A stretch of 64,000 bases of DNA from Herbiconiux ginsengi (GTDB taxonomy: Bacteria > Actinomycetota > Actinomycetes > Actinomycetales > Microbacteriaceae), in contig NZ_FNPZ01000004.1 in the NCBI RefSeq assembly GCF_900107435.1, positions 372,001 to 436,000 of the forward strand, given 5' to 3'. Shown one piece after another: positions 51,586 through 61,038 of this stretch. Both the position numbers and the translations under genes were made by a program. The notes under the pieces were generated by a model that did not search any database, was not told where the DNA came from, and worked only from the letters and a program-made list of their open reading frames with translations. Every line of letters begins with the position of its first letter. Position 1 is the first letter of the stretch.

Positions 51586-51638
51586 GGTCGGTCCTCCTTC
51601 GTCGCGCCACGATCTGCGCCACGTCCTACGCTAGTGCA

Positions 51639-53201
51639 ATGCCCCTGACGCTCCTGCGGCGAAGGCTGGACGTCGAGCTCGACCCGGCCGTCGCGTTCCG
51701 CGCGCTCCACGGCGGCGCTCCGAACGCGTTCTGGCTCGACAGCGGGGTACATGCCGGTAGCGGCATGAGTTATCTCGGTGCCTCTGACGACGTGCGGCGC
51801 TGGCGGTCCTGGGCCGACGTCGTGGCGGGCCTCGGCGAGGTGGGTGCCGGCGCGAGCGACGGAGCCGACCCCGCGATCGACGATGCCGCTGCCGCTCTCT
51901 CCGGCCCCGCGGCAGGCGGCACGGATGCGCGGGGCGAGCCCGCCTTCCGCCTCGGCTGGGTGGGCTGGCTGGCCTACGAGCTCGGCACCCTCGACGAGGA
52001 GCGGGCGGGTCGCGTGCCGCACCCCGCGCATCCGGTGGCCGTCTTCCTGCGGGTCGACCGGGCCGTGGAGTTCGACCATGCCACGGGCGCCGTCACCCTC
52101 CTCGCGCTCGCGGCTCCGGATGCCGAGGCCTGGTTCGCCGAGACCGCCGCAGCCCTCGAGGCGGCCGCGGAGATCGCGCTCGCCGACGCTGCCGGAGCCG
52201 CTACCCCGGCGGGCGCCGCCACCCCCGTCGATGCCACGACCGCGAGCGCCCCCGACGCCGCCAGGCCCGCCACCGCCCCCGACGCCGCAATCGAGGCCAC
52301 CGCCCCCGTCGCATCCGCCCCTCTCCGCGTCGCCACGGTGCGTCACGACTACGACGCCTACGCGCATCTCGTCGAGGAGTGCAAACGCGTCATCGAGCGC
52401 GGCGACGCCTACCAGCTGTGCCTCACGAACGAGTTCGGCCTCGACTACGCGCCCGGCAGCGAGCCCGACCCGCTCGAGACCTACCTGCGCCTCCGAGCCG
52501 CGAGCCCCAGTCATCACGGCGGCTATCTCCGTGCCGGCGACACGACCCTTCTCAGCACCTCGCCCGAGCAGTTCCTCGCCGTCACGCCCGAGCGCCGCGT
52601 CATCACCCGTCCGATCAAAGGCACGCGTCCGCGCGGCGCCGGTCCGGTCGAAGACGCCCTGCTGCGCGCCGAACTCGCTGCGAGCGAGAAGGAGCGCGCT
52701 GAGAACCTGATGATCGTCGATCTGATGCGCAACGACCTCTCCCGTGTCTGCGCCGTCGGCACCGTGCGAGTGACGTCGCTGCTCGAGGTGGAGAGCTACC
52801 GGCAAGTGCATCAACTGGTCAGCACGGTGGAGGGCACGCTCGCCGAGGGCGTGACCGGGCCGGATGCCGTCGCCGCCTGCTTCCCGGCCGGCTCGATGAC
52901 CGGCGCTCCCAAGCGCAGCGCCATGATGCACCTGGCGGCCCTCGAGGGCGCCCCGCGCGGCATCTACTCGGGCGCCTTCGGCTACCTCTCGTTCGACGGG
53001 TCGATCGACCTGGCCATGGTGATCCGCAGCATCGTGCTCACGCCCGGTCGCGCATCCGTCGGCTCCGGAGGGGGCATCACCGCGCTCTCGGACGCCGCGG
53101 ACGAGGTGGAGGAGACCCGTGTGAAGGCGGCGGCACTGCTCGCGGTGCTCGGGGCGAAGGCTCCGGAACCGCGCTCACGCCGGGAAGACGACAACCTTTA
53201 G
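51639..53201 (+). CDS. pabB: Aminodeoxychorismate synthase component I
   Basis: The 520-residue chorismate-binding enzyme has the C-terminal core [87 protein letters not shown] and [25 protein letters not shown]. The PIKGT lysine is the PabB-type residue rather than that of anthranilate synthase. It aminates chorismate for folate synthesis with an amidotransferase partner; no pabA lies in the window. An Ala/Thr/Pro-rich insertion occurs around residues 180-228. It is divergent from pabC with overlapping promoter space. Confidence 0.9.
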   Translation: MPLTLLRRRLDVELDPAVAFRALHGGAPNAFWLDSGVHAGSGMSYLGASDDVRRWRSWADVVAGLGEVGAGASDGADPAIDDAAAALSGPAAGGTDARGEPAFRLGWVGWLAYELGTLDEERAGRVPHPAHPVAVFLRVDRAVEFDHATGAVTLLALAAPDAEAWFAETAAALEAAAEIALADAAGAATPAGAATPVDATTASAPDAARPATAPDAAIEATAPVASAPLRVATVRHDYDAYAHLVEECKRVIERGDAYQLCLTNEFGLDYAPGSEPDPLETYLRLRAASPSHHGGYLRAGDTTLLSTSPEQFLAVTPERRVITRPIKGTRPRGAGPVEDALLRAELAASEKERAENLMIVDLMRNDLSRVCAVGTVRVTSLLEVESYRQVHQLVSTVEGTLAEGVTGPDAVAACFPAGSMTGAPKRSAMMHLAALEGAPRGIYSGAFGYLSFDGSIDLAMVIRSIVLTPGRASVGSGGGITALSDAADEVEETRVKAAALLAVLGAKAPEPRSRREDDNL

Positions 53202-53307
53202 TACTGTTGTTCCTTGGTGCGCCCGGGCGCGCCGCCCCGAGCCGTCCACCTCTGGCATCGCCGCCGCTACCGGTGGTCGCCTGCGCACAGCAACGAATGA
53301 GAGTCAC

Positions 53308-55902
53308 GTGGTCATCGAGAACCCTTCCGCCACCGGCGCGTCGCACGACGACGCCGAGCGCTACGACTTCCAGGCCATCCAGGACAAGTGGATGCCGATC
53401 TGGGAAGACCTGAAGCCCTACCAGAGCGACATCGAGGGCGACAAGCGCCCGCGCAAGTACGTGCTCGACATGTTCCCCTACCCCTCGGGTGACCTCCACA
53501 TGGGTCACGCCGAGGCCTACGCCCTGGGCGACGTGATCGCGCGTTACTGGCGCCAGCAGGGCTTCAACGTGCTGCACCCGATCGGCTGGGACTCGTTCGG
53601 CCTGCCCGCCGAGAACGCCGCCATCAAGCGCGGCCTCGACCCGCGCGAGTGGACCTACGACAACATCGAGCAGCAGCGCACGAGCATGAAGCGCTACGCG
53701 ACCTCCTTTGACTGGGATCGCGTGCTGCACACCTCCGACCCCGAGTACTACAAGTGGAACCAGTGGCTGTTCCTCAAGATGTACGAGAAGGGGCTGGCCT
53801 ACCGCAAGGCCAGCTGGGTGAACTGGGACCCGGTGGACCAGACCGTGCTCGCCAACGAGCAGGTGCTGCCCGACGGCACCTCGGAGCGCTCCGGCGCGGT
53901 CGTGGTGAAGAAGAAGCTGACCCAGTGGTACTTCCGCATCACCGACTACGCCGATCGCCTGCTCGACGACCTGCGGCAGCTCGAGGGCTCCTGGCCCGCG
54001 AAGGTCATCGCGATGCAGCGCAACTGGATCGGCCGCTCCATCGGCGCCGACGTCGACTTCACCATCGAGGGGCGCGACGAGCCCGTCACCGTGTTCACGA
54101 CGCGACCCGACACGCTCTACGGCGCGACCTTCATGGTGGTCGCCCCCGACTCCGACCTGGCTCAGGATCTCGTGGCGTCGGGTCCCTCCGACGACGTGCG
54201 GAGACGATTCGCCACCTACCTGGCCGACGTGCAGAAGTCGTCGGAGACCGAGCGCCAGGCCACCGATCGTCCGAAGACCGGCATCTTCCTCGAGCGCTAC
54301 GCGATCAACCCGGTGAACGGGGAGCGGCTGCCGATCTGGGCCGCCGACTACGTGCTGGCCGACTACGGTCACGGCGCGGTCATGGCCGTGCCCGCGCACG
54401 ACCAGCGCGACCTCGACTTCGCGCGCGCCTTCGATCTGCCGATCCGCATCGTGGTCGACACGCTGCAGCCGGTGACCGGGGCCATCCCGGTGCTGCAGGG
54501 CGACGAGCTGCCCGATGACTGGCCGAGCGACATCAACGAGATCAACCCCGCCAAGACCGGCCTCGCGCTGGCCGGAGAGGGGCGGCTGATCAACTCCGGG
54601 CCGCTCGACGGGCTGTCGAAGTCGAACGCGATCCGCAAGATCATCGAGATCCTGGAGTCGGCGGGCACCGGCCGCCCGGCCAAGAACTACCGTCTGCGCG
54701 ACTGGCTGATCTCGCGCCAGCGCTACTGGGGCACGCCGATCCCGATCATCCACGGAGCGGACGGCGCGGAGTACCCGGTGCCCGAAGACCAGCTGCCCGT
54801 GCTGCTGCCGCCGACCGAGGGGCTGAACCTCACCCCGAAGGGCACCTCGCCGCTCGGCGGGGCCGAGGACTGGGTGAATGTGCCGAACCCGGTGGATGGG
54901 TCGCCCGCACTGCGCGACGCCGACACCATGGACACCTTCGTCGACAGCTCGTGGTACTTCCTGCGCTTCCTCTCGCCGAACGACGAGACCAAGGCCTTCG
55001 ACCCGCGCGAGGTCGACAAGTGGGCGCCGGTCGATCAGTACGTCGGAGGGGTGACCCACGCCATCCTGCACCTGCTCTACGCCCGGTTCATCACGAAGGT
55101 GCTGTTCGACCTCGGCTACGTCTCATTCACAGAGCCGTTCAGCGCGCTGCTCAACCAGGGCATGGTGCTGATGGACGGATCGGCCATGTCGAAGTCGAAG
55201 GGCAACCTGGTTCGCCTCTCCGACCAGCTCGACGAGCACGGCGTCGACGCGGTGCGCCTCACGATGGCGTTCGCCGGCCCGCCCGAAGACGACATCGATT
55301 GGGCGGATGTCTCCCCGGCCGGCTCGGCGAAGTTCCTCGCCCGGGCCTGGCGGCTGGTGGGCGACGTGACGTCGTCTCCCGAGGTCAACTGGCGCGACGG
55401 CGACCGCGCGCTGCGGCGCGTGACGCACAAGTTCTTGGCCGAGGCCCCGGGCCTCATCGAGTCGTTCAAGTTCAACGTGGTCGTCGCGCGCCTGATGGAG
55501 CTCGTGAACGCGGCCCGCAAGGCGATCGACTCCGGCCCCGGCGGTGGCGACCCTGCGGTGCGCGAGGCGGTGGAGACGGTCGCTCTCGGACTCTCGCTGT
55601 TCGCGCCGTACACGGCCGAGGACATGTGGGCGCGGCTCGGCTACGAGCCTTCGATCGCGAACTACGGCTGGCGGGGTGCGGATGCGTCACTGCTGACCGA
55701 GGAGACCGTCACGGCGGTCGTGCAGGTCGACGGCAAGGTGCGCGACCGTATCGAGGTGTCGCCGAAGATCGACGGCGCGGCGCTCGAGGAGGCCGCGCGT
55801 GCCCTGCCTTCGGTGGCGCGGTCGATCGGCGACCGCGAGGTCGTGACCGTGGTGGCGCGGGCCCCGCGACTGGTCAACTTCGTCACAAAGCCGGCCTCCT
55901 AG
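53308..55902 (+). CDS. leuS: Leucyl-tRNA synthetase
   Basis: The 864-residue class I synthetase starts GTG at 53308. The first nucleotide-binding motif appears as [26 protein letters not shown] (HIGH-like HMGH). [16 protein letters not shown] follows. The CP1 editing domain (about 220-420) includes [22 protein letters not shown] is in [15 protein letters not shown]. The C-terminal anticodon/leucyl-specific domain ends FVTKPAS. It charges tRNA-Leu. No T-box leader is recognisable in the 106-base upstream spacer. Confidence 0.97.
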   Translation: MVIENPSATGASHDDAERYDFQAIQDKWMPIWEDLKPYQSDIEGDKRPRKYVLDMFPYPSGDLHMGHAEAYALGDVIARYWRQQGFNVLHPIGWDSFGLPAENAAIKRGLDPREWTYDNIEQQRTSMKRYATSFDWDRVLHTSDPEYYKWNQWLFLKMYEKGLAYRKASWVNWDPVDQTVLANEQVLPDGTSERSGAVVVKKKLTQWYFRITDYADRLLDDLRQLEGSWPAKVIAMQRNWIGRSIGADVDFTIEGRDEPVTVFTTRPDTLYGATFMVVAPDSDLAQDLVASGPSDDVRRRFATYLADVQKSSETERQATDRPKTGIFLERYAINPVNGERLPIWAADYVLADYGHGAVMAVPAHDQRDLDFARAFDLPIRIVVDTLQPVTGAIPVLQGDELPDDWPSDINEINPAKTGLALAGEGRLINSGPLDGLSKSNAIRKIIEILESAGTGRPAKNYRLRDWLISRQRYWGTPIPIIHGADGAEYPVPEDQLPVLLPPTEGLNLTPKGTSPLGGAEDWVNVPNPVDGSPALRDADTMDTFVDSSWYFLRFLSPNDETKAFDPREVDKWAPVDQYVGGVTHAILHLLYARFITKVLFDLGYVSFTEPFSALLNQGMVLMDGSAMSKSKGNLVRLSDQLDEHGVDAVRLTMAFAGPPEDDIDWADVSPAGSAKFLARAWRLVGDVTSSPEVNWRDGDRALRRVTHKFLAEAPGLIESFKFNVVVARLMELVNAARKAIDSGPGGGDPAVREAVETVALGLSLFAPYTAEDMWARLGYEPSIANYGWRGADASLLTEETVTAVVQVDGKVRDRIEVSPKIDGAALEEAARALPSVARSIGDREVVTVVARAPRLVNFVTKPAS

Positions 55903-55964
55903 AAGTTCTCCACAGAAGTCGTCTCCGCGCCCCGTGAGGCGATCCGGGTTCCTAGCCTTGCCGC

Positions 55965-56774
55965 ATGGAAGCTGGGTTCGGATCGCATCGCGGGGCGTCG
56001 GCGCGCGGGCCGGAGCCCGGCGGCGACGAGCACGGTCTGGAGCCGCCCGGCGCCGCGGCCGGGCCCTCGGTTCGGGTGCGGGTCGGCATCGGAGCCGCGG
56101 TGGTGCTCGTGGTGGTGGGGCTCGTGGCGTCGGTTCTCATCACCGCGCTCTCGCCGGTCGGAGCGGCCACCACGCTCGGTTCCGGTGGAGATGCGGCGGG
56201 CGGGTCGCAATCGGCCGGAGCGGGCGCCCCGTCACCGGCCTCGGGTCCGTCCCATCGTGCGGCTCCTCCCGAGCCGGAAGCCGGCGCTGACGCCACGGGT
56301 GCGGTGCTGCTCGTGCACGTGCTGGGCGCCGTGGCGTCGCCCGGTGTCTACGAACTCGACGAAGGCGCGCGGGTCGTCGACGCGGTGGCGGCGGCCGGCG
56401 GATTCACGGAGCAGGCCGATCAGGCGTCGGTGAATCTGGCGCGGCCGTTGACCGATGGCGAGCAGCTCCGGGTGTTCGCCGTGGGCGAGGCGCCGCCCGC
56501 TGCCGCGGTCGGCGGCGATGCCGGGAGCGGGGCCGGCGCGGTCGCCGGCGGGGGAGGCGCCGGTGCCGCGGGCGCCCCCGGTGCGAAGGTCAACCTCAAC
56601 GCTGCGACCGAACTGGAGCTCGACGGTCTGCCCCGCATCGGTCCGGCCATGGCTGCCCGCATCATCGCCTGGCGCACCGACAACGGCCCCTTCAGCTCGG
56701 TCGACGACCTGCTCCAGGTGACGGGCATCGGCGACAAGACCTTCGAAGGTCTGCGCGATCTGGTCACGGTCTGA
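55965..56774 (+). CDS. comEA: ComEA competence DNA-binding protein
   Basis: The 269-residue protein has a cytoplasmic Pro/Gly-rich start, one membrane helix (VRVGIGAAVVLVVVGLVASVLITAL), an Ala/Gly/Pro linker, an SLBB domain (VLLVHVLGAVASPGVYELDEGARVVDAVAAAGGF), a second linker and a C-terminal double helix-hairpin-helix (VNLNAATELELDGLPRIGPAMAARIIAWRTDNGPFSSVDDLLQVTGIGDKTFEGL). ComEA binds double-stranded DNA outside the membrane and feeds it to ComEC, the next gene, which starts four bases after its stop. Confidence 0.95.
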   Translation: MEAGFGSHRGASARGPEPGGDEHGLEPPGAAAGPSVRVRVGIGAAVVLVVVGLVASVLITALSPVGAATTLGSGGDAAGGSQSAGAGAPSPASGPSHRAAPPEPEAGADATGAVLLVHVLGAVASPGVYELDEGARVVDAVAAAGGFTEQADQASVNLARPLTDGEQLRVFAVGEAPPAAAVGGDAGSGAGAVAGGGGAGAAGAPGAKVNLNAATELELDGLPRIGPAMAARIIAWRTDNGPFSSVDDLLQVTGIGDKTFEGLRDLVTV

Positions 56775-56777
56775 CCG

Positions 56778-59276
56778 ATGCGCGCCGACCTCCGCCTGGC
56801 CCTCCCCGCTGCGGCAGCCTGGGCGGCATCCTGGCTCCTGGTGGGCGCACCGGCCCTCGCGGCGTCGGCAGTCGTCGTCGCGTGGGGCGCGACGGCCGCC
56901 GCGACCTTGTTTCTCCTCGTTCGCGCGCGGCGACGCGGTTCGTCGTGGCCCCGCACCCGGGGTGCGGCCGAGCGCACCGGCAGCGGCAGGACGAACTCGG
57001 CCTCAGCCGCGCCTGCCGCGTCCCAGCCCCTTCTCCGAAACACTGCGGCCGACGCACGGCAGCGCGCGTCCCACCGCGCGCCGCGCGTCGCCGGCCGCAC
57101 GCGTCGATACCGCGGCGGTGTGCTGCCCGGCATGGTTCTCGCGGCGGCCGCGGTCGCACTCGTGTGCACCTCGGCGTTCGCCCTGGGGCACCTGCGGCAT
57201 CCCCCTGGCCTCGAAGGCGGCCGCTCGCGGGCCGGCGAAGCCGTCGTCACCGTGACCGGCGTGGCCGAGCCGGCGGCGAGCGCCGCCTTCGGCACCGACG
57301 CCGACGGGCAACGGGTGACCGTGGATGCGGTGCTCGAGACCTTCGACGCGGCCGGCACCCGCACCCAGGCCCGCGCGCCGACGCTCGTCTTCGCGACCGT
57401 CGCCCACGGGATGCGGCTCCCGATCGGGGCGTCCTTCCGCGTGCACGGCACTCTGACGCCTCTGCCGCCGGGGGAATCGCACGAATTCCTGCTCTTCGCG
57501 CGCGACGGTCCGCGGGCCGACCGCGGACCGCCCTGGTACGTCGCCTGGGCCGACGGTGTGCGCACAGGCTTCCGGCACACGACGGCCGGCCTCCCGGGCG
57601 ACGGCGCCGACCTCCTCGTCGGTCTCGCCATCGGCGACGACAGCGGCGTCAGCCCCGCTCTCCACGACGCCATGACGGTGAGCGGGCTCACCCATCTGAC
57701 CGCCGTCTCCGGTGCCAACTGCGCGATCGTCGTGTCGGCCGTGATGCTGGTCGGCGGGGCGCTCGGACTCCGGCGGCGCATCCGGGTCGCCGTGTCGATC
57801 CTCGTGCTCGCCCTCTTCGTCGTGCTGGTCACCCCGGAGCCCAGCGTGCTCCGCGCGGCCACGATGGCGGCGATCGTGTTGATCGCACTGGCTGCCGGGC
57901 GCCCGTCGAGCGGGATGCCGCCGCTGTGCCTCTCGGTGGTCGTGCTGCTCGCGCTGGATCCGTGGCTGGCCCGCAGCGCCGGATTCGCGCTCTCGGTGCT
58001 CGCGACCGGCGGCCTCCTGCTGCTCACCCGGCCTCTCGCATCCGTGGGCGAACGATTCCTGCCCCGGTGGCTCGCACTGGCCGTCGCGGTGCCGGTGGCC
58101 GCGCAGCTGGCCTGCCAGCCCGTGCTGTTCCTGCTGGCGCCGCAGATCACGCCGTACACCCTGCCGGCGAACATCCTCGCCGAGCCCGCTGCCGCCGCGG
58201 TGAGCGTGCTCGGACTCGTCGTCTGTCTCCTCGGGGTCGTCGCTCCGGTCCTCGGCTCCGCAGCGGCCTGGCTGCCCTGGGCGCCGTCGGCCTGGATCGC
58301 GGCGGTCGCGCGCTTCTTCGCGAGCGCGCCGTTCGCGGCCATCCCGGTCGCCGACGGAGCAGTGGCAGCCGCTGCGGCGGTCGTGTTCACCCTGCTGTTC
58401 CTGGTCGCGGTTCTCGCGGGGCGCCGTCATCCGCGGCTCGCGCCTTTCGCCGGCCTGCTGGCCGCCATGGCCGTCGTGGTCGGGATCGGTGCGGTCACCG
58501 GCGCCGCGCTCGCCCGCACCGCGGCGGTTCCGGGCGAGTGGCAGGTGGCCGCCTGCGACATCGGTCAGGGCGACGCCGTGCTGGTGCACAGCCGCGACCG
58601 CATCGCCCTGGTCGACGTGGGTCCCGATCCGCAGCCGCTCACCGACTGTCTCGAGCAGATGCACGTGCAACGCATCGACCTGCTCGTGCTGACGCACTAC
58701 GACCGCGATCACGTCGGCGGCCTCGCCGCCGTGATCGGCCGCGTCGACGTGGCGCTCGTCGGCCCCACTGACGGGCCGGCCGACGAGCGGCTCCTCACCG
58801 ACCTGCGAGACGGCGGTGCCCAGGTGGCCGACGCCGCCCGTGGTCAGAGCGGCGCCCTCGGCGACTACCGCTGGGACATCCTGTGGCCGCGCGCGGGCGC
58901 CCCTCTTTCGGGCAACGAGGCGAGTGTCACGGTGCTGTTCACCGGCCCGATGCGGCTGCTCTTCCTCGGCGACCTGGGTGAACAGGCTCAGGATGCGGTG
59001 CGTGCGGCCAACCGGATCGGCCACGTCGACGTGGTGAAGGTCGCGCACCACGGCAGTGCCGACCAGAGCGAACGACTCTACGGCGACATCCGCGCCGTCG
59101 CCGGACTCATCTCCGTGGGCGCCGGAAACAGCTACGGCCATCCCACCGACCGGCTCCTCGGCATCCTCGGCCGGGTCGGTACAGGCGCCTTCCGCACCGA
59201 CCTCGGGGGCCTGATCGTGGTGGCCGGCACCTCCGCCGCCCTCTCGATCTGGACCGAGAAGCCCGTGCCGCCCTAG
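56778..59276 (+). CDS. comEC: ComEC/Rec2 DNA internalisation channel
   Basis: The 832-residue protein has an N-terminal OB-like region with hydrophobic helices. The Competence domain follows: GLAIGDDSGVSPALHDAMTVSGLTHLTAVSGANCAIVV and LTRPLASVGERFLPRWLA. The C-terminal metallo-beta-lactamase-like nuclease domain has LVLTHYDRDHVGGLAAV, LLFLGDLG and KVAHHGSADQSERLY, where the His/Asp metal ligands are intact. It carries single-stranded DNA through the membrane. Functional transformation in the organism is not proven. Confidence 0.95.
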   Translation: MRADLRLALPAAAAWAASWLLVGAPALAASAVVVAWGATAAATLFLLVRARRRGSSWPRTRGAAERTGSGRTNSASAAPAASQPLLRNTAADARQRASHRAPRVAGRTRRYRGGVLPGMVLAAAAVALVCTSAFALGHLRHPPGLEGGRSRAGEAVVTVTGVAEPAASAAFGTDADGQRVTVDAVLETFDAAGTRTQARAPTLVFATVAHGMRLPIGASFRVHGTLTPLPPGESHEFLLFARDGPRADRGPPWYVAWADGVRTGFRHTTAGLPGDGADLLVGLAIGDDSGVSPALHDAMTVSGLTHLTAVSGANCAIVVSAVMLVGGALGLRRRIRVAVSILVLALFVVLVTPEPSVLRAATMAAIVLIALAAGRPSSGMPPLCLSVVVLLALDPWLARSAGFALSVLATGGLLLLTRPLASVGERFLPRWLALAVAVPVAAQLACQPVLFLLAPQITPYTLPANILAEPAAAAVSVLGLVVCLLGVVAPVLGSAAAWLPWAPSAWIAAVARFFASAPFAAIPVADGAVAAAAAVVFTLLFLVAVLAGRRHPRLAPFAGLLAAMAVVVGIGAVTGAALARTAAVPGEWQVAACDIGQGDAVLVHSRDRIALVDVGPDPQPLTDCLEQMHVQRIDLLVLTHYDRDHVGGLAAVIGRVDVALVGPTDGPADERLLTDLRDGGAQVADAARGQSGALGDYRWDILWPRAGAPLSGNEASVTVLFTGPMRLLFLGDLGEQAQDAVRAANRIGHVDVVKVAHHGSADQSERLYGDIRAVAGLISVGAGNSYGHPTDRLLGILGRVGTGAFRTDLGGLIVVAGTSAALSIWTEKPVPP

Positions 59277-59287
59277 CACCGCAATCA

Positions 59288-59343
59288 CGAGACGTCGCTT
59301 TCCGCGCGATGCGGCGTCGTATGGCGCGGAAAGCGACGTCTCG
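59288..59343 (+). terminator. Perfect 20-bp hairpin after comEC
   Basis: A 20-base arm CGAGACGTCGCTTTCCGCGC (59288-59307) is perfectly matched by 59324-59343. The loop is 16 bases. It begins 12 bases after the comEC stop and precedes holA. Confidence 0.7.
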
Positions 59344-59411
59344 GCGGGCACGCCGGCAGGGCGTGTCGGCCGTGGCGGCTAGGCTGAATGCCGATCGACG
59401 GGAGAGTGAGC

Positions 59412-60443
59412 ATGGCAGTCGCGCGCGGCAGGTCCGCGGCCAAACCGGCCGCGAAAGCGGCGATCCCGCAGCTCGAGTGGAACCAGGTGCGCCCTGCGCC
59501 TGTCGTGCTGGTCACGGGAGCCGAGACGTTCCTGGCCGAGCGCGCCATCCGGCAGCTGCGCGACCTGCTGAAGGCCGAAGATCCGAGCCTCGAGATCACC
59601 GACGTCGACGCCGCCTCCTACACCCCGGGCGAGCTCCTGTCGCTCGCGAGCCCGTCGTTGTTCAACGAGCCGCGGCTCATCCGGGTGTCCGCGGTCGAGA
59701 AGTGCACAGACGCGTTCATCGACGACGCGATCGCCTATCTCGGCTACCCGGCCGACGACACCTCCATCGTCATGCGCCACGGCGGCGGGGTGCGCGGCAA
59801 GAAGCTGCTCGAAGCGATCCGCGCGGCCGACGGGGTCGCGATCGAGATCGTGTGCGCCGAGATCAAGCGCGACACCGACAAGTACGAGTTCGCCTCGGCC
59901 GAGTTCCGCGCCGCCGGCAAGCGCGCCACGCCGGGCGCCATCCGGGCTCTCGTCTCGGCGTTCTCCGACGATCTCGCCGAACTCTCGGCGGCCTGCGCCC
60001 AACTGGTGTCCGACACGGGCGAAGAGGTGACCGAGGTCACGGTCGAGCGCTACTACGCCGGGCGGGTGGAGACGAATGCGTTCGCCGTGGCCGACTCCGC
60101 GATCGCCGGCAGCTACGGCGAGGCTCTCGCGCTGCTCCGGCACGCGCTCGCCTCCGGAGCCGATCCGGTGCCCATCGTCGCCGCCTTCGCGATGAAGCTC
60201 CGAACGATGGCGAAGGTGCTCGGCACCCGCGGCGGCTCGGGTCAGCTCGCCGGGCAGCTCGGGATGGCGCCATGGCAGGTCGACCGGGCGCGCCGCGACC
60301 TCGCGGGCTGGACCAGCGAAGGCCTCGGCCGCAGCATCCAGGTGCTCGCCGAGACCGACGAGAGCGTCAAGGGCGCCGGCCGCGACCCGGTCTTCGCCCT
60401 CGAGCGCATGATCGGCACCGTGTCGTCCCGGGGCATGCTCTAG
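59412..60443 (+). CDS. holA: DNA polymerase III subunit delta
   Basis: The ATG at 59412 follows GGGAGAG with eight bases spacing; the product has 343 residues. It has the HolA features VLVTGAETFLAERAIRQLRDLL, PSLFNEPRLIRVSAVEKC and the long C-terminal collar domain (SYGEALALLRHALASGADPVPIVAAFAMKLRTMAKVLG and WQVDRARRDLAGW). Delta opens the beta sliding clamp during loading. The start is often shared with comEC in one operon; here a hairpin separates them. It converges on rpsT. Confidence 0.95.
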   Translation: MAVARGRSAAKPAAKAAIPQLEWNQVRPAPVVLVTGAETFLAERAIRQLRDLLKAEDPSLEITDVDAASYTPGELLSLASPSLFNEPRLIRVSAVEKCTDAFIDDAIAYLGYPADDTSIVMRHGGGVRGKKLLEAIRAADGVAIEIVCAEIKRDTDKYEFASAEFRAAGKRATPGAIRALVSAFSDDLAELSAACAQLVSDTGEEVTEVTVERYYAGRVETNAFAVADSAIAGSYGEALALLRHALASGADPVPIVAAFAMKLRTMAKVLGTRGGSGQLAGQLGMAPWQVDRARRDLAGWTSEGLGRSIQVLAETDESVKGAGRDPVFALERMIGTVSSRGML

Positions 60444-60548
60444 CGTCGGCGGCACCCTTCCAGGCCTTCGTCCGCACGTCTGAGCGCTGCCGGCGCGCTG
60501 CGAAGCGCCAGACCGTACGGATGGACGGGGCGATCAGCGGGAGCGCAC

Positions 60549-60576
60549 GAAAAAGGGCCCCGCCGAAGCGGGGCCC
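60549..60576 (-). terminator. Intrinsic terminator of rpsT
   Basis: On the minus strand GGGCCCCGC, loop TTCG, GCGGGGCCC and then a run of T (TTTTT) form a textbook intrinsic terminator (stem 60555-60563 and 60568-60576, T-run at 60550-60554). It begins 19 bases after the rpsT stop. Confidence 0.9.
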
Positions 60577-60595
60577 GATGCTGTGCGGCGCAGGA

Positions 60596-60856
60596 TCAGA
60601 GCGCGGCGACCTGCTTGGCGATGGCCGACTTCTTGTTGGCCGCCTGGTTCTTGTGGATGACGCCCTTCGACGCAGCCTTGTCGAGCTTCTTGCCGGCCAC
60701 GAGCAGTGCGGCGACGGCGGTGTCTTTGTCACCGGCCACCACGGCGGTGCGGGTGGCGCGGATGGCGGTCTTGAGCTCGCTCTTGACGGCCTTGTTGCGC
60801 TCCTGCGCCTTCTTGTTGGTGCCGATGCGCTTGATCTGCGACTTGATGTTTGCCAC
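60596..60856 (-). CDS. rpsT: 30S ribosomal protein S20
   Basis: The GTG at 60856 (preceded by GAAGTAACC) gives an 86-residue basic protein, [38 protein letters not shown] through [22 protein letters not shown], the full S20 length. It binds 16S rRNA at the body of the small subunit. About 175 bases of leader separate it from a TATAAC-like -10 (61029-61034). An intrinsic terminator follows the stop. Confidence 0.97.
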   Translation of the reverse strand: MANIKSQIKRIGTNKKAQERNKAVKSELKTAIRATRTAVVAGDKDTAVAALLVAGKKLDKAASKGVIHKNQAANKKSAIAKQVAAL

Positions 60857-61038
60857 GGAAGTAACCTCTGTATCTGTATCGGATGAGTGCGGTGCGGTGG
60901 TCCGCTGCGGCTGGGCCGCGGAAAGAGCCACTCGCTGTTCGCACCCAGCAGAAACGTGTGGATGCGTAAGCCAACAGGCAACATTACCAGTTCTCGAGCG
61001 CCCGAACAATCCGAACGAGCGAGGTACCGTTATAGCCT

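Noticed and set aside
53202-53307. Possible T-box leader of leuS
   Set aside because: The spacer is too short and lacks a T-box sequence and antiterminator.
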